A DNA stretch of 64,000 nt from positions 372,001 through 436,000 of the forward strand of contig CAVRCG010000004.1 in NCBI GenBank assembly GCA_963719525.1. Direction: 5' to 3'. This document shows, in pieces, positions 52,642-61,613 of the stretch. Every line of letters begins with the position of its first letter. Position 1 is the first letter of the stretch. The notes beneath the pieces were generated by a model. It was not told the DNA's origin and did no database searches. It was given only the letters and a program-made list of their open reading frames with translations. Origin of the DNA: Bernardetia sp963719525. Its GTDB lineage: Bacteria; Bacteroidota; Bacteroidia; Cytophagales; Bernardetiaceae. The position numbers and the translations under genes are program-made.

Positions 52642-53964
52642 TTAATAACGGTAATATGTTGGCTTATAAGGTCCTTCTGGAGTTACACCGATATATTCAG
52701 CTTGGTCTTTAGAAAGTTCTTCTAATACGATACCTAATTTAGAAAGGTGCAAACGAGCAACTTTTTCGTCTAGGTGCATAGGAAGTGTATAAACTTCATT
52801 TTTGTACGCATCACGATTCGTATAAAGTTCTAATTGAGCCAATACTTGGTTTGTGAATGAAGTCGACATTACGAAAGAAGGATGTCCTGTTGCACAACCC
52901 AAATTCACTAAACGACCTTCTGCTAAAACAAGAACTTGCTTATCGTTTTCTAATGTATATAAATCTACTTGAGGTTTTACTTCTACTTTAGATTTTCCGT
53001 AAGTTCCGTTAAGCCACGCCATATCGATTTCATTGTCAAAATGACCAATATTACAAACGATAGCTTTGTCTTTCATGTTTAAGAAATGCTCTTTTGTCAA
53101 GATGTCTTTGTTACCTGTTGCAGTAACGATAATATCAGACTCCTTAACAGCATCAATCATTTTCTTCACTTCAAAACCGTCCATTGCAGCTTGTAGCGCA
53201 CAAATTGGATCTACTTCTGTAACAATAACTCTTGCACCAGCACCACGAAGAGAAGCAGCAGAGCCTTTTCCAACATCGCCATAACCACCTACAACAGCTA
53301 CTTTACCAGCCATCATTACATCTGTAGCACGACGAATTGCATCTACACAAGATTCACGACAACCATATTTGTTATCAAATTTTGATTTTGTAACCGAGTC
53401 ATTTACGTTAATACAAGGCAATGGCAAAGTTCCTTTGCGCATACGCTCATACAGACGATGAACACCAGTTGTAGTTTCTTCAGAGATACCACCAATGCCA
53501 GCTACTAATTCTGGATAACGATCCAAAACCATGTTAGTAAGGTCGCCACCGTCGTCAAGAATCATGTTTAATGGTTTGCGATTTTCGCCTTCTCCAAAGA
53601 AAAGAGTTTGTTCAATACACCAATCAAATTCTTCTTCATTAAGACCTTTCCATGCAAAAACTGGAACACCTGTAACGGCAATCGCAGCAGCAGCTTGATC
53701 TTGTGTAGAGAAAATGTTACAAGAAGACCAAGTAACCTCTGCACCAAGTGCAGTAAGTGTTTCGATAAGAACGGCAGTCTGGATTGTCATGTGAAGACAA
53801 CCTGCAATACGTGCACCTTTAAGTGGTTGTGCTGCTCCGTATTCTTCACGAAGAGCCATAAGACCTGGCATTTCTGCTTCTGCTAATTGCATTTCACGAC
53901 GACCCCATTCTGCAAGAGTGATGTCTTTTACTTTATAACGAGTGGCTGTTGTTGTTTCGACCAT
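52642..53964 (-). CDS. ahcY: Adenosylhomocysteinase (SAH hydrolase)
   Basis: 440 residues, close to the usual 430-470. Family landmarks in order: RIAGCLHMTIQTAVLIETLTALGAEV, SCNIFSTQDQAAAAI, VNDSVTKSKFDNKYGCRES, the NAD-binding VAVVGGYGDVGKGSA, NIGHFDNEIDMAWL and the C-terminal YKPTYYRY, whose Lys and Tyr complete the NAD site of the partner subunit. The enzyme splits S-adenosylhomocysteine into adenosine and homocysteine and so recycles the product of methyltransferases. It forms a single-gene unit with a strong terminator. No SAH riboswitch was recognised in the leader. Confidence 0.95.
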   Translation of the reverse strand: MVETTTATRYKVKDITLAEWGRREMQLAEAEMPGLMALREEYGAAQPLKGARIAGCLHMTIQTAVLIETLTALGAEVTWSSCNIFSTQDQAAAAIAVTGVPVFAWKGLNEEEFDWCIEQTLFFGEGENRKPLNMILDDGGDLTNMVLDRYPELVAGIGGISEETTTGVHRLYERMRKGTLPLPCINVNDSVTKSKFDNKYGCRESCVDAIRRATDVMMAGKVAVVGGYGDVGKGSAASLRGAGARVIVTEVDPICALQAAMDGFEVKKMIDAVKESDIIVTATGNKDILTKEHFLNMKDKAIVCNIGHFDNEIDMAWLNGTYGKSKVEVKPQVDLYTLENDKQVLVLAEGRLVNLGCATGHPSFVMSTSFTNQVLAQLELYTNRDAYKNEVYTLPMHLDEKVARLHLSKLGIVLEELSKDQAEYIGVTPEGPYKPTYYRY

Positions 53965-54577
53965 GTGGTTTTAAACGAGTTTATGTAATTATAGATTTAA
54001 TTTCTTCTTTATCAGACGTTTATAAATAGTTTTTATTTGCTGTTTTTAATAAAAATCAAAATCTAATTTGGTTAGATTTTTATCTATGCTTAATGCAAAT
54101 CCTATCTATCTGTAAATGAATGAGTTGCAAAGGTCGTAAATACTTTTGAGAATACAAAATTAGAGATGAAAATAAAGTAATAGATTATTATCGAAAAGAG
54201 CCAATTGAATATATATGTTTTTATGAAATGAATTTTCCAAACACAGGTTGTGTAGTAAAATTAGCTTCGCTGTTCCTCAAAATGTGTTTCTCTCAAAAAA
54301 ACTAACTTGATAAATCAAATTGCCACGTTTAAAGGAAGAGGCTTGATTTATCAAGCCGAAAAGTAACAAACACATTTCAAAGAACAGCTAATTTTACTAC
54401 ATCACCCAAAAGTAAAGTTACAGAGAAGATAGAGCAGTAAAAATACAATTTCTAAAATATGCTATTTCTACCAGTAAGGTATAAATAATTTGCTCAACTA
54501 CTTATGAACACTTACGTGGATATAAAAGTAGTTTTTTGTGATAAGAACAACAAATATTTTAAAAATAAGTAAAATAG
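53965..54577. other. Intergenic region before ahcY, with a MITE-like element
   Basis: About 610 bases without a credible gene. It contains the inverted-repeat element at 54251-54401. On the minus strand GACCTTTG near 54126 is one base off the -7 consensus and might serve ahcY. Confidence 0.5.
54251..54401. repeat. MITE-like element with terminal inverted repeats TGTAGTAAAATTAGC
   Basis: 151 bases. The ends TGTAGTAAAATTAGC and GCTAATTTTACTACA are exact reverse complements, and the homology continues inwards (GCTGTTC...AAATGTGTTT against AAACACATTT...GAACAGC). Inside are TTGATAAATCAAATTGCC and CTTGATTTATCAAGCC, themselves inverse to one another. Fragments occur at 10776 and 18478. No transposase is inside. 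Confidence 0.8.
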
Positions 54578-54608
54578 AAAAACCTACCAAATTTCAATAT
54601 TTAGTAGG
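54578..54608 (-). terminator. Terminator after the conserved 509-residue protein gene
   Basis: On the minus strand CCTACTAAAT pairs with ATTTGGTAGG (one T-G pair) around ATTGAA, followed by TTTTT. Confidence 0.75.
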
Positions 54609-54638
54609 CTTTCTCTTTATTTTTACAATTTTCAATTC

Positions 54639-56168
54639 TTACAAATTATTATCAATTACTTTTTGTCTTTCTTTTTCTTCTCGTTTCTGTGTTTCTTCTT
54701 TGCGTTCTTTTTCTGTTTCTATTACTTTGTCAGTCGGACAAGGATAATCAAACAGACATTTATCTTTAATTGCTTTTTCTACAATTTCAGGAACCATTAC
54801 TTCCCAACCGTCTTTTCCTGATTTTATCATTTCTAATACATTATCACTAAAAATATGAAGATTTTCAGTATTAATATTCTGAATGGTAGCTAGTTTTTTG
54901 TTTTCTAATAAATATTTATACAAAAATGTTTGTTTTGGAGAAACCTCAAAATCTTCACAACCCAAAATTTTGTCTGTCCCTGGAATGCGTGAAGGATAAA
55001 CGTACATTTTTACATTTGAGCCAAAGAGTTTTCCAAAAGCTTCTAAAATCCCACCATTTAGACTTGTATAAAACTCGTCTTCAAATACATCTGCTAATGA
55101 ATAAATACCTAAAATAATTCCTATTTTCTTTCCACGAGTAAAGAGCGATAAATATTCTACCAAACGATAATATTCTTGATAATTAGAAATAATTACGGTC
55201 TTTCCCATCGAACAAAGAATATCTACTCTATCCAAAAAATCTTCATCACTAATTGTTCCTTCTGCTCGCAAGTTGGCAAGAGTGAGTTCTACCAAAACCA
55301 AAACGTCTTTATTGGCTACATCTTCTTCATCTTTAAACATATCCAAACCTCTATCTAACATGTCCACATTTACGTGCGTAGGAGGACGAAAACGACCACG
55401 AAGAGCCAAAATATTTTTCTTATAAAGAGCTTCCGAAGGCTGCAAAACATTTCCATTCGAACCAAACATAGCAGCATTACTCATTCCATTTTTGACAAGT
55501 TTCAGACTCATCAAACGATTATCTACTTCCTTAAAATCTTCGCCTGTCATTCTGAACATATCAATTTCTATTCTATCTCTAGAAAGATTATCCATCAGCG
55601 AAGTAAGCATGGCATCAGGATTGTCAGCGTGATAAAAACAAGCATAAATCAAATTTACACCCAAAATACCAACTACTTGTTCTTGCAAAAACTTGTGATT
55701 ATCCAATAAATTCATGTGAATAATAACTTCATTGGGAGGACTATTTGGCTTGAGTTGAAAACGAACTCCCATCCAACCATGACCACGATTTGTTTTGCTA
55801 TAATTCAAAACTTCAATGGTATTCGAAAATGAGAAAAAACACGTATCAGGACGGTGTTCTCTCAAACGCTCTTCTACCAAATGATATTCATGCGAAATCA
55901 TTTTTATCAAACGAGATTCACATACATAACGACCACTTTCTTCTGCTCCATAAATCGCATCACTAAAAGCCATATCATACGCTGACATCGTTTTGGCAAT
56001 CGTTCCAGAAGCTGCTCCTGCTTTAAAAAACTGTGCAGCAACTTCTTGTCCTGCTCCAATTTCGGCAAAAGAACCATAAATAATTGCATCAAGATTTACT
56101 TTTAAAGCTTTCTGTTTGGTAGTTAATAACCTGTCTTTTTCTATTGATGTGGAACTGTCGTTACTCAT
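54639..56168 (-). CDS. Conserved cytoplasmic protein, function unproven
   Basis: 509 residues from the ATG at 56168 (MSNDSSTSIEKDRLLT); the reading frame extends upstream but with poor coding character. It belongs to a large, well conserved family I recall from Bacteroidota and Cyanobacteria, with landmarks YGSFAEIGAGQEVAAQFFKAG, SAYDMAFSDAIYGAEESGRYV, GHGWMGVRFQ, ILGVNLIYACFY, DNLSRDRIEIDMFRMTG and NGNVLQPSEALYKKNILALRG. Some databases label such proteins nicotinate-nucleotide or NMN adenylyltransferase, but I see no nucleotidyltransferase HxGH motif, so I do not support that. The last 30 residues are a Glu/Lys/Arg-rich tail. No membrane segment. Confidence 0.8.
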   Translation of the reverse strand: MSNDSSTSIEKDRLLTTKQKALKVNLDAIIYGSFAEIGAGQEVAAQFFKAGAASGTIAKTMSAYDMAFSDAIYGAEESGRYVCESRLIKMISHEYHLVEERLREHRPDTCFFSFSNTIEVLNYSKTNRGHGWMGVRFQLKPNSPPNEVIIHMNLLDNHKFLQEQVVGILGVNLIYACFYHADNPDAMLTSLMDNLSRDRIEIDMFRMTGEDFKEVDNRLMSLKLVKNGMSNAAMFGSNGNVLQPSEALYKKNILALRGRFRPPTHVNVDMLDRGLDMFKDEEDVANKDVLVLVELTLANLRAEGTISDEDFLDRVDILCSMGKTVIISNYQEYYRLVEYLSLFTRGKKIGIILGIYSLADVFEDEFYTSLNGGILEAFGKLFGSNVKMYVYPSRIPGTDKILGCEDFEVSPKQTFLYKYLLENKKLATIQNINTENLHIFSDNVLEMIKSGKDGWEVMVPEIVEKAIKDKCLFDYPCPTDKVIETEKERKEETQKREEKERQKVIDNNL

Positions 56169-56389
56169 AGCTATATCTATTCTTTTTGTGTTTGTAGGAA
56201 AGTAATTAGTGCAAATGAAGCAAAAATCAGACTGAAATTTACAAAAATTCAATCGTAAAAGCGATTATCTTAGTGTTTTTTTTACACTAATTGTTTGTGA
56301 TGTTTTTTTTATAGAAAGAATAGAGTTATTTATCTGATAATGATGTTTTTTTGTTGAAAAATTGAGATTGAAATTGGGAATAAAAAAAT

Positions 56390-56415
56390 GATACTTTTTT
56401 GAAGTATCGTTTTTT
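56390..56415. terminator. Hairpin with T tracts on both strands
   Basis: GATACTT-TTTTG-AAGTATC followed by GTTTTTT; the minus strand also runs into a T tract. It lies downstream of the VWA gene (minus strand) and upstream of the 509-residue gene, and probably ends the former. The gap 56169-56520 holds only this and the next repeat. Confidence 0.65.
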
Positions 56416-56426
56416 ATTGTGGTTAT

Positions 56427-56509
56427 ATCGCTCGTGAGGACACAAGCAATGGTAGGTTAATAAAGAACTAAACATAAATTCTACCGTTGTTCGTGTCCTC
56501 ACGAGCGAC
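56427..56509. repeat. Paired hairpin repeat, family GTTG-stem-TCCT-stem-CGAC (locus 4)
   Basis: Hairpins at 56427-56450 (ATCGCTCGTG-AGGA-CACAAGCAAT) and 56486-56509 (GTTGTTCGTG-TCCT-CACGAGCGAC) face each other, 35 bases apart. In the first, the outer pair is A-T instead of G-C. Confidence 0.85.
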
Positions 56510-56520
56510 ATATTTAAAAT

Positions 56521-57617
56521 CTAAAACTGCTTTCTACGATTCTTCTTAAAATCTTCAAACACTAATTGTCCTAATCCCTGTAAGCCAGAATAATACGCAT
56601 TTCCACCATTTGTAGCCGTAAACTCTTTTACAAAACGCTGCAAATAAGGATCAGAAGCAATCATAAAAGTAGTAATAGGAGTTTTGAGTTTTTTACATTG
56701 TGCAGCTAAGTTCAATGTTTTATTCAAGATAGTTGAATCCAAACCAAAACTATTTTTATAATATTTTAAGCCTTTTTTGATACAAGTCGGCTTTCCGTCA
56801 GTTATCATAAAAATCTGTTTGTTTGGATTTTTTCTACGACGCAAAATTCCCATAGCCAGTTCCAAACCTGCAACTGTATTGGTATGGTAAGGACGACTTC
56901 TAAATAAGGCAAATCTTTGACTTCAATTTGCCAAGCATCGTTTCCAAAGACGATAATATCTAGCGTATCTTTTGGATATTTGGTGGTAATAAGTTCGGCA
57001 AGTGCCATCGCTACTTTTTTGGCTGGCGTAATTCTATCTTCTCCATACAAAATCATAGAATGCGAAATATCAATCATCAGAACGGTTGAAGTTTGTGCTA
57101 AATATTCCTTTTCTCTAATGGTAAGGTCATTTTCTGTCATTCTAAACTCTCCAATTCCACCATTTATTTGAGCGTTTTTGATAGATTCAGTATAAGAAAT
57201 TTGATCCATATCATCTCCAAAACGATACGGACGTTCGTCTGCTGAAACATCGCCACTATTTCCATGAAACTTTGTTTTGTGATTTCCTCCTTTCGATTTT
57301 TTGAGTTTTCCAAAGATTTCTTCTAGTGCGCTTCTTCTGATTGTTTGGTCACTTTTAGGCATTACTTTTATTTCTCCAGTAACCGAATTTTCTTCTAAAT
57401 ATCCTTTTTCTTTTAAATCTTCGAAGAAATCTCCTATTCCGTAGCCTTCTGAAGTAAGATTGTGTTGTCTGTCCAAATCAGTTAGCCAAGCCATTGCCTT
57501 CCCTACATCTCCTCCTGCCATAGATAAAAGCTGAAGAAACATATCTAATAAACTTTCAAAATCATTATTTTTCTTTGATTTGGGTGGCGTATATTTTCCG
57601 AAGCGATAACCTTCCAT
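56521..57617 (-). pseudogene. VWA-domain protein, interrupted by a frameshift
   Basis: About 365 residues if repaired. The first frame (57617 down to about 56895) has MEGYRFGKYTPPKSKKNN, an acidic/helical part and the MIDAS start VLMIDISHSMILYGEDRITPAKKVAMAL (DxSxS), then IIVFGNDAWQIEVKDLPYLEV. The second frame continues PYHTNTVAGLELAMGILRRRK, QIFMITDGKPTC and ends near 56521. One missing base near 56891-56896 joins them. VWA proteins of this type bind metal through DxSxS, Thr and Asp and often work with a MoxR-like ATPase, which is not in this window. The start at 57617 follows a -7 box at 57674. Confidence 0.85.
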
Positions 57618-57673
57618 GATTATATATTTTTAATGTAAATTTTTTCAGTTTTTTTATTGGAACGAATTGAATA

Positions 57674-57681
57674 CAAATTTA
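57674..57681 (-). promoter_or_regulatory. -7 box TAAATTTG for the VWA gene
   Basis: On the minus strand TAAATTTG fits TAnnTTTG, 56 bases before the start codon at 57617. No clear -33 TTG. Confidence 0.45.
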
Positions 57682-57738
57682 GTTTTGAATTATCTGTTTT
57701 ATTTAAAGTAGTAAATTCGCTTTCTAAACTATAAAACT

Positions 57739-57746
57739 TACCTTTG
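57739..57746 (+). promoter_or_regulatory. -7 box TACCTTTG for the lipoprotein gene
   Basis: TACCTTTG, 46 bases before the ATG at 57793. Together with the box at 57674 it makes a divergent promoter region. Confidence 0.65.
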
Positions 57747-57792
57747 CATTCCTTTTTATTTCAAAACCTCAAAATCAAATATCTATACAAAA

Positions 57793-58617
57793 ATGAAAAT
57801 TACTAAATTATTATCTCTGCTCTTTTTAAGTCTTGTTTTCTTGTCTAATGGCTGTAATGAAGATGAAAATTTGGAAATAGAGCAGAATTGTGATGCGCCT
57901 AAGTGTTATATTACTAGTATTAGAACTGTAAACGATACTAGTGATTATGGTACAATATGGGAGTATGAAATTATAAACGGAGAAAAACGTCTAGAGAAAT
58001 TTATGCAAACCAACATAGAACATTATACAGATGTATTATATGATAACAATAATCGTTATATAGGCACTAAGTCTTATTACGAAAACGTACTCTCATACGA
58101 ACGTATAGTTACGTATAATGATAATGGACAAAAAACAAATATTACAGGAATCAACTATCAACATAACAATAATAAAGATGAGATTATTTTTGAATATGAT
58201 TTAGAAGGTAGGCTTTCTAAGAGAGAGGAATACTACAGAGGAAGATACCAAGGAGAGTTTGTAGTACAAGAATACAATTCTTTTAATCAACCTATTTTAG
58301 GTTTACGACGTGACAGAAATAGAAATTTAATAGAAACTATAAAGTATGATTACAATGACTGCATATCAATAGAAACTACTAGATATATATCTGATAATAT
58401 ATCGGAAATAAATAGAAATGAAGAAAGAGAATATCTATTTTTGGGTTGTGAATCTGGTTGCCCAATAAGTAAAATTACTCTAAGTTATGAAGATGGAAGA
58501 AGTCCTAACGTGGTTATATTTGAATACAATGATAGAGGATTAATAGATTCTTACTACACTACATATGATGGTAACAGAATTTGGTTTACATCATATTTTG
58601 AATATGAATGCGACTAA
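57793..58617 (+). CDS. Lipoprotein with YD-like repeat pattern
   Basis: 274 residues. The lipobox ends at Cys21 (LSNGC). The mature protein has repeated strand pairs with Tyr, Asn and Asp in regular positions (YDNNNRYIGTKSYYENVL, YNDNGQKTNI, YDLEGRLSKREEYY, YNSFNQPILG, YNDRGLIDSYYT), like the YD/RHS-type repeats of surface lipoproteins in this phylum. Six cysteines occur in the mature part. It is probably a small extracellular beta structure anchored in the outer membrane; function unknown. Own promoter and terminator. Confidence 0.8.
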   Translation: MKITKLLSLLFLSLVFLSNGCNEDENLEIEQNCDAPKCYITSIRTVNDTSDYGTIWEYEIINGEKRLEKFMQTNIEHYTDVLYDNNNRYIGTKSYYENVLSYERIVTYNDNGQKTNITGINYQHNNNKDEIIFEYDLEGRLSKREEYYRGRYQGEFVVQEYNSFNQPILGLRRDRNRNLIETIKYDYNDCISIETTRYISDNISEINRNEEREYLFLGCESGCPISKITLSYEDGRSPNVVIFEYNDRGLIDSYYTTYDGNRIWFTSYFEYECD

Positions 58618-58641
58618 TCTTTTCTAAATTTAAACTAACCC

Positions 58642-58683
58642 AAAAGACCAATATTTTATATTATTTAAATATTGGTCTTTTTA
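58642..58683 (+). terminator. Rho-independent terminator
   Basis: AAAAGACCAATATTT pairs with AAATATTGGTCTTTT around TATATTATTT. The following 58684-58992 holds a small hairpin AGTGTC-AAAAA-GACACT at 58801 and the repeat at 58945, and no gene. Confidence 0.85.
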
Positions 58684-58944
58684 ATTTAGTTAGAAAAAAA
58701 TGAATGATTGTTTCTCTTATTCAACCTTTTACTTTTTAAAAGAGAAAAACGACAATCTGACCGAAAAAACAATTCTATTTCTCTAAAAAAAAATAGAATA
58801 AGTGTCAAAAAGACACTATTCAAAAACAAATTTCAATTATTCAAGTTTTAAATTGATTATAACTAGCCAAAAAGTCAGCTTTGAAATAATTGTATAGCTT
58901 TTGATTAACGCATACCATAATTCAATCAAGGAAAAATACTTGCT

Positions 58945-58968
58945 GTTGTTGGTGTCCTCACCAACGAC
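58945..58968 (+). repeat. Single hairpin repeat in the clpB leader, family GTTG-stem-TCCT-stem-CGAC (locus 5)
   Basis: GTTGTTGGTG-TCCT-CACCAACGAC. Compared with the other loci, two stem positions have changed on both sides (C-G to T-A and C-G to G-C), so pairing is kept. It ends 24 bases before the clpB start. Confidence 0.85.
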
Positions 58969-58992
58969 ATATTTATAAAAAAACATTCAATT

Positions 58993-61608
58993 ATGAACTT
59001 CAATAAATTCACAATAAAGGCGCAGGACGTAGTTCAGAAAGCCTCAACCATAGCGACCAGTTCGCAACAACAAATCATTCAGACGGGTCATATCTTAAAA
59101 TCGGCTTTAGATGCAGACGAAAATATGACGAAGTTTTTAGTTCAAAAGTTAGAAGTTAATGTAACTCTTCTCAATCAAATTTTGGATGAATATATGGTTT
59201 CTTATCCAAAATCAAGTGGAGCAGAACCGTATCTCTCCAACGATTCTCATGCTGCCATTCGTGAAGCTGAAAATTATTTAAAGATTTTTAAAGATGAGTT
59301 TATCGCTGTCGAACATATTCTTTTAGGACTTCTGAAGGGAAAAGACAAAACGGCTGATCTTATGCGTGAGGTTGGTTTTAATGAAGATTTTTTGGTAAAA
59401 GCAATTAAAGAACTTCGTGGAGGACGTAAAGTAACTGACCCAAATGCAGAATCAAAATACCGTTCTTTGGAGCGTTATTCGAATAATTTGACAGAACTTG
59501 CACGCAAAGGAAAAATCGATCCTGTTATTGGTCGTGATGATGAAATTCGTAGAGTTTTACAAATTTTATCCAGACGAACTAAAAATAATCCAATGTTGAT
59601 TGGAGAACCAGGAGTAGGAAAAACGGCAATTATTGAAGGACTTGCACAGCGTGTAGTTGATGGCGATGTTCCAGAAAATCTAAAGTCTGTAATTATTGCT
59701 TCTTTGGATTTGGGAATGCTCGTTGCAGGTGCAAAATATAAGGGAGAATTCGAAGAGCGATTGAAATCGGTAATCAAAGAAGTTACGGATTCTGATGGAG
59801 AAATCATTTTATTTATCGATGAAATTCATACGCTTATTGGTGCAGGTGCAGGAGGAGATTCTGCCATGGATGCAGCCAATTTACTAAAACCAGCTTTAGC
59901 TCGTGGCGAACTTCGTGCAATCGGTGCAACTACTTTAAAGGAATATCAAAAATATATTGAGAGAGATAAAGCCTTAGAAAGACGTTTTCAGACTGTTACG
60001 GTAGATGAACCGAGCGTTCAAGATGCCATTTCAATTTTGCGTGGAATTAAGGAAAAATACGAACTTCATCACGGAGTTCAGATAAAAGACGATGCCATTA
60101 TTACGGCTGTCCAGCTTTCTCATCGTTATATTCCAGACCGTCAATTACCAGACAAAGCGATTGATTTAATGGACGAAGCAGCAGCAAAATTACGAATAGA
60201 AATGAACTCTATGCCACAAGAATTAGACGAAATTCGTAGAAAAGTAATGCAGTTAGAAATTGAAAGAGAAGCAATCAGAAGAGAAGGCGATAAAGAAAAA
60301 AACACATTACTTTCAAGAGAAATTGCAGACCTTCGCACTACACAAGATGCACTTATGGGACGTTGGGAATCTGAAAAAGGTGCAATCGATGGAATTAGAG
60401 CTACAAAAGAAAAACTAGAGAGTCTTAGAATACAAGCCGAACAAGCAGAACGAGCAGGAGATTATGGAAAAGTAGCCGAAATTAGGTATGGAAAAATTAC
60501 GGAAGCAGAACAACAATTAGAAGAGTTACAAGAAAAGCACGAGCAGCAAGAAACAGAAGAATCGATGCTCAAAGAAATTGTAAATTCTGAAAATATTGCA
60601 GAAGTGGTTTCGAAATGGACAGGTATTCCAATTACTAAAATGTTGCAAGGTGATAAAGAAAAATTACTGAACTTAGAAGCCGAATTAGGAAGACGAGTGG
60701 CAGGACAAACAGAAGCCATCGAAGCCGTTTCTGATGCTGTTCGTAGAAGTCGTGCAGGTGTTCAAGACCCAAACCGTCCGATTGGTTCGTTTATATTCTT
60801 AGGAACAACAGGTGTAGGAAAAACAGAACTTGCCAAAGCATTAGCCGAATATTTGTTTAATGACGATGATGCGATGGTCAGAATTGATATGTCGGAATAC
60901 CAAGAACGCCATAGTGTGAGTCGTTTGATTGGTGCGCCTCCTGGATATGTGGGTTATGATGAAGGTGGACAGCTTACTGAAGCCGTTCGTAGAAAACCGT
61001 ATAGTGTCATTTTGCTTGATGAAATTGAAAAGGCACACCCAGATGTTTTTAATATCTTGTTGCAAGTTCTGGACGATGGAAGGCTGACCGATAGCAAAGG
61101 AAGAATTGCCAATTTCAAGAATACTATTGTCATTATGACTTCCAACACAGGTTCGCAGATTATTCAAAATAATTTTTCTTTAGCCACCGAAAAATCCGAC
61201 GAACAGGTAGAACAGCTTTACGAAGACACAAAAATACAGGTTACAGAGCTTTTGAGAGCGACCATGCGACCAGAGTTTTTGAATCGTATTGATGAAATAT
61301 TAATTTTCAAACCTCTTTCAAGAAAAGAAATTCGTCAGATTGTAGATTTACAGTTAAAACAAGTTCAGAGAAGATTAGATGAAAACGGAATCACTTTAGA
61401 AGTTTCGAAAGAAGCGTTGGATTATATTGGTAAGATTGGCTATGACCCACAATTTGGAGCAAGACCACTCAAAAGAGTAGTTCAACGAGAAATCTTAAAC
61501 GAACTTTCAAAAGAGATTTTAGCAGGAAGAGTTACCAAAGATGCGCCTGTTGGTGTAGTGTTAGAAGATGGCAAAATTGCTTTTGTGAACTCTGTTTTTG
61601 AAGGGTAA
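58993..61608 (+). CDS. clpB: ATP-dependent chaperone ClpB
   Basis: 871 residues, the usual length. The N-terminal domain (1-145) has the double Clp repeat. AAA+ module one holds GEPGVGKTAIIEGLAQR (Walker A, about 205) and IILFIDEIHTLIGAGA (Walker B), then the long coiled-coil middle domain (about 400-520), which distinguishes ClpB from ClpA and ClpC. Module two has GTTGVGKTELAKALAE (about 606) and SVILLDEIEKAHPDVF. ClpB forms a hexamer that works with DnaK to pull proteins out of aggregates after heat stress. Its leader carries the hairpin at 58945 and a smaller one at 58801. No CIRCE-like site was seen. Confidence 0.95.
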   Translation: MNFNKFTIKAQDVVQKASTIATSSQQQIIQTGHILKSALDADENMTKFLVQKLEVNVTLLNQILDEYMVSYPKSSGAEPYLSNDSHAAIREAENYLKIFKDEFIAVEHILLGLLKGKDKTADLMREVGFNEDFLVKAIKELRGGRKVTDPNAESKYRSLERYSNNLTELARKGKIDPVIGRDDEIRRVLQILSRRTKNNPMLIGEPGVGKTAIIEGLAQRVVDGDVPENLKSVIIASLDLGMLVAGAKYKGEFEERLKSVIKEVTDSDGEIILFIDEIHTLIGAGAGGDSAMDAANLLKPALARGELRAIGATTLKEYQKYIERDKALERRFQTVTVDEPSVQDAISILRGIKEKYELHHGVQIKDDAIITAVQLSHRYIPDRQLPDKAIDLMDEAAAKLRIEMNSMPQELDEIRRKVMQLEIEREAIRREGDKEKNTLLSREIADLRTTQDALMGRWESEKGAIDGIRATKEKLESLRIQAEQAERAGDYGKVAEIRYGKITEAEQQLEELQEKHEQQETEESMLKEIVNSENIAEVVSKWTGIPITKMLQGDKEKLLNLEAELGRRVAGQTEAIEAVSDAVRRSRAGVQDPNRPIGSFIFLGTTGVGKTELAKALAEYLFNDDDAMVRIDMSEYQERHSVSRLIGAPPGYVGYDEGGQLTEAVRRKPYSVILLDEIEKAHPDVFNILLQVLDDGRLTDSKGRIANFKNTIVIMTSNTGSQIIQNNFSLATEKSDEQVEQLYEDTKIQVTELLRATMRPEFLNRIDEILIFKPLSRKEIRQIVDLQLKQVQRRLDENGITLEVSKEALDYIGKIGYDPQFGARPLKRVVQREILNELSKEILAGRVTKDAPVGVVLEDGKIAFVNSVFEG

Positions 61609-61613
61609 GTAAA

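Noticed and set aside
53965..54250. SAM/SAH riboswitch in the ahcY leader
   Set aside because: No conserved SAH riboswitch core could be recognised; the region is AT-rich and unstructured to the eye. A covariance search would be the proper test.
56326..56511. 61-codon minus-strand frame upstream of the 509-residue gene
   Set aside because: Its first part is made of the paired hairpin repeat and it contains the terminator at 56390.
58993..61608. clpC or clpA instead of clpB
   Set aside because: The long middle coiled-coil (about residues 400-520) and total length of 871 fit ClpB; no ClpP-binding loop or adaptor gene is seen.
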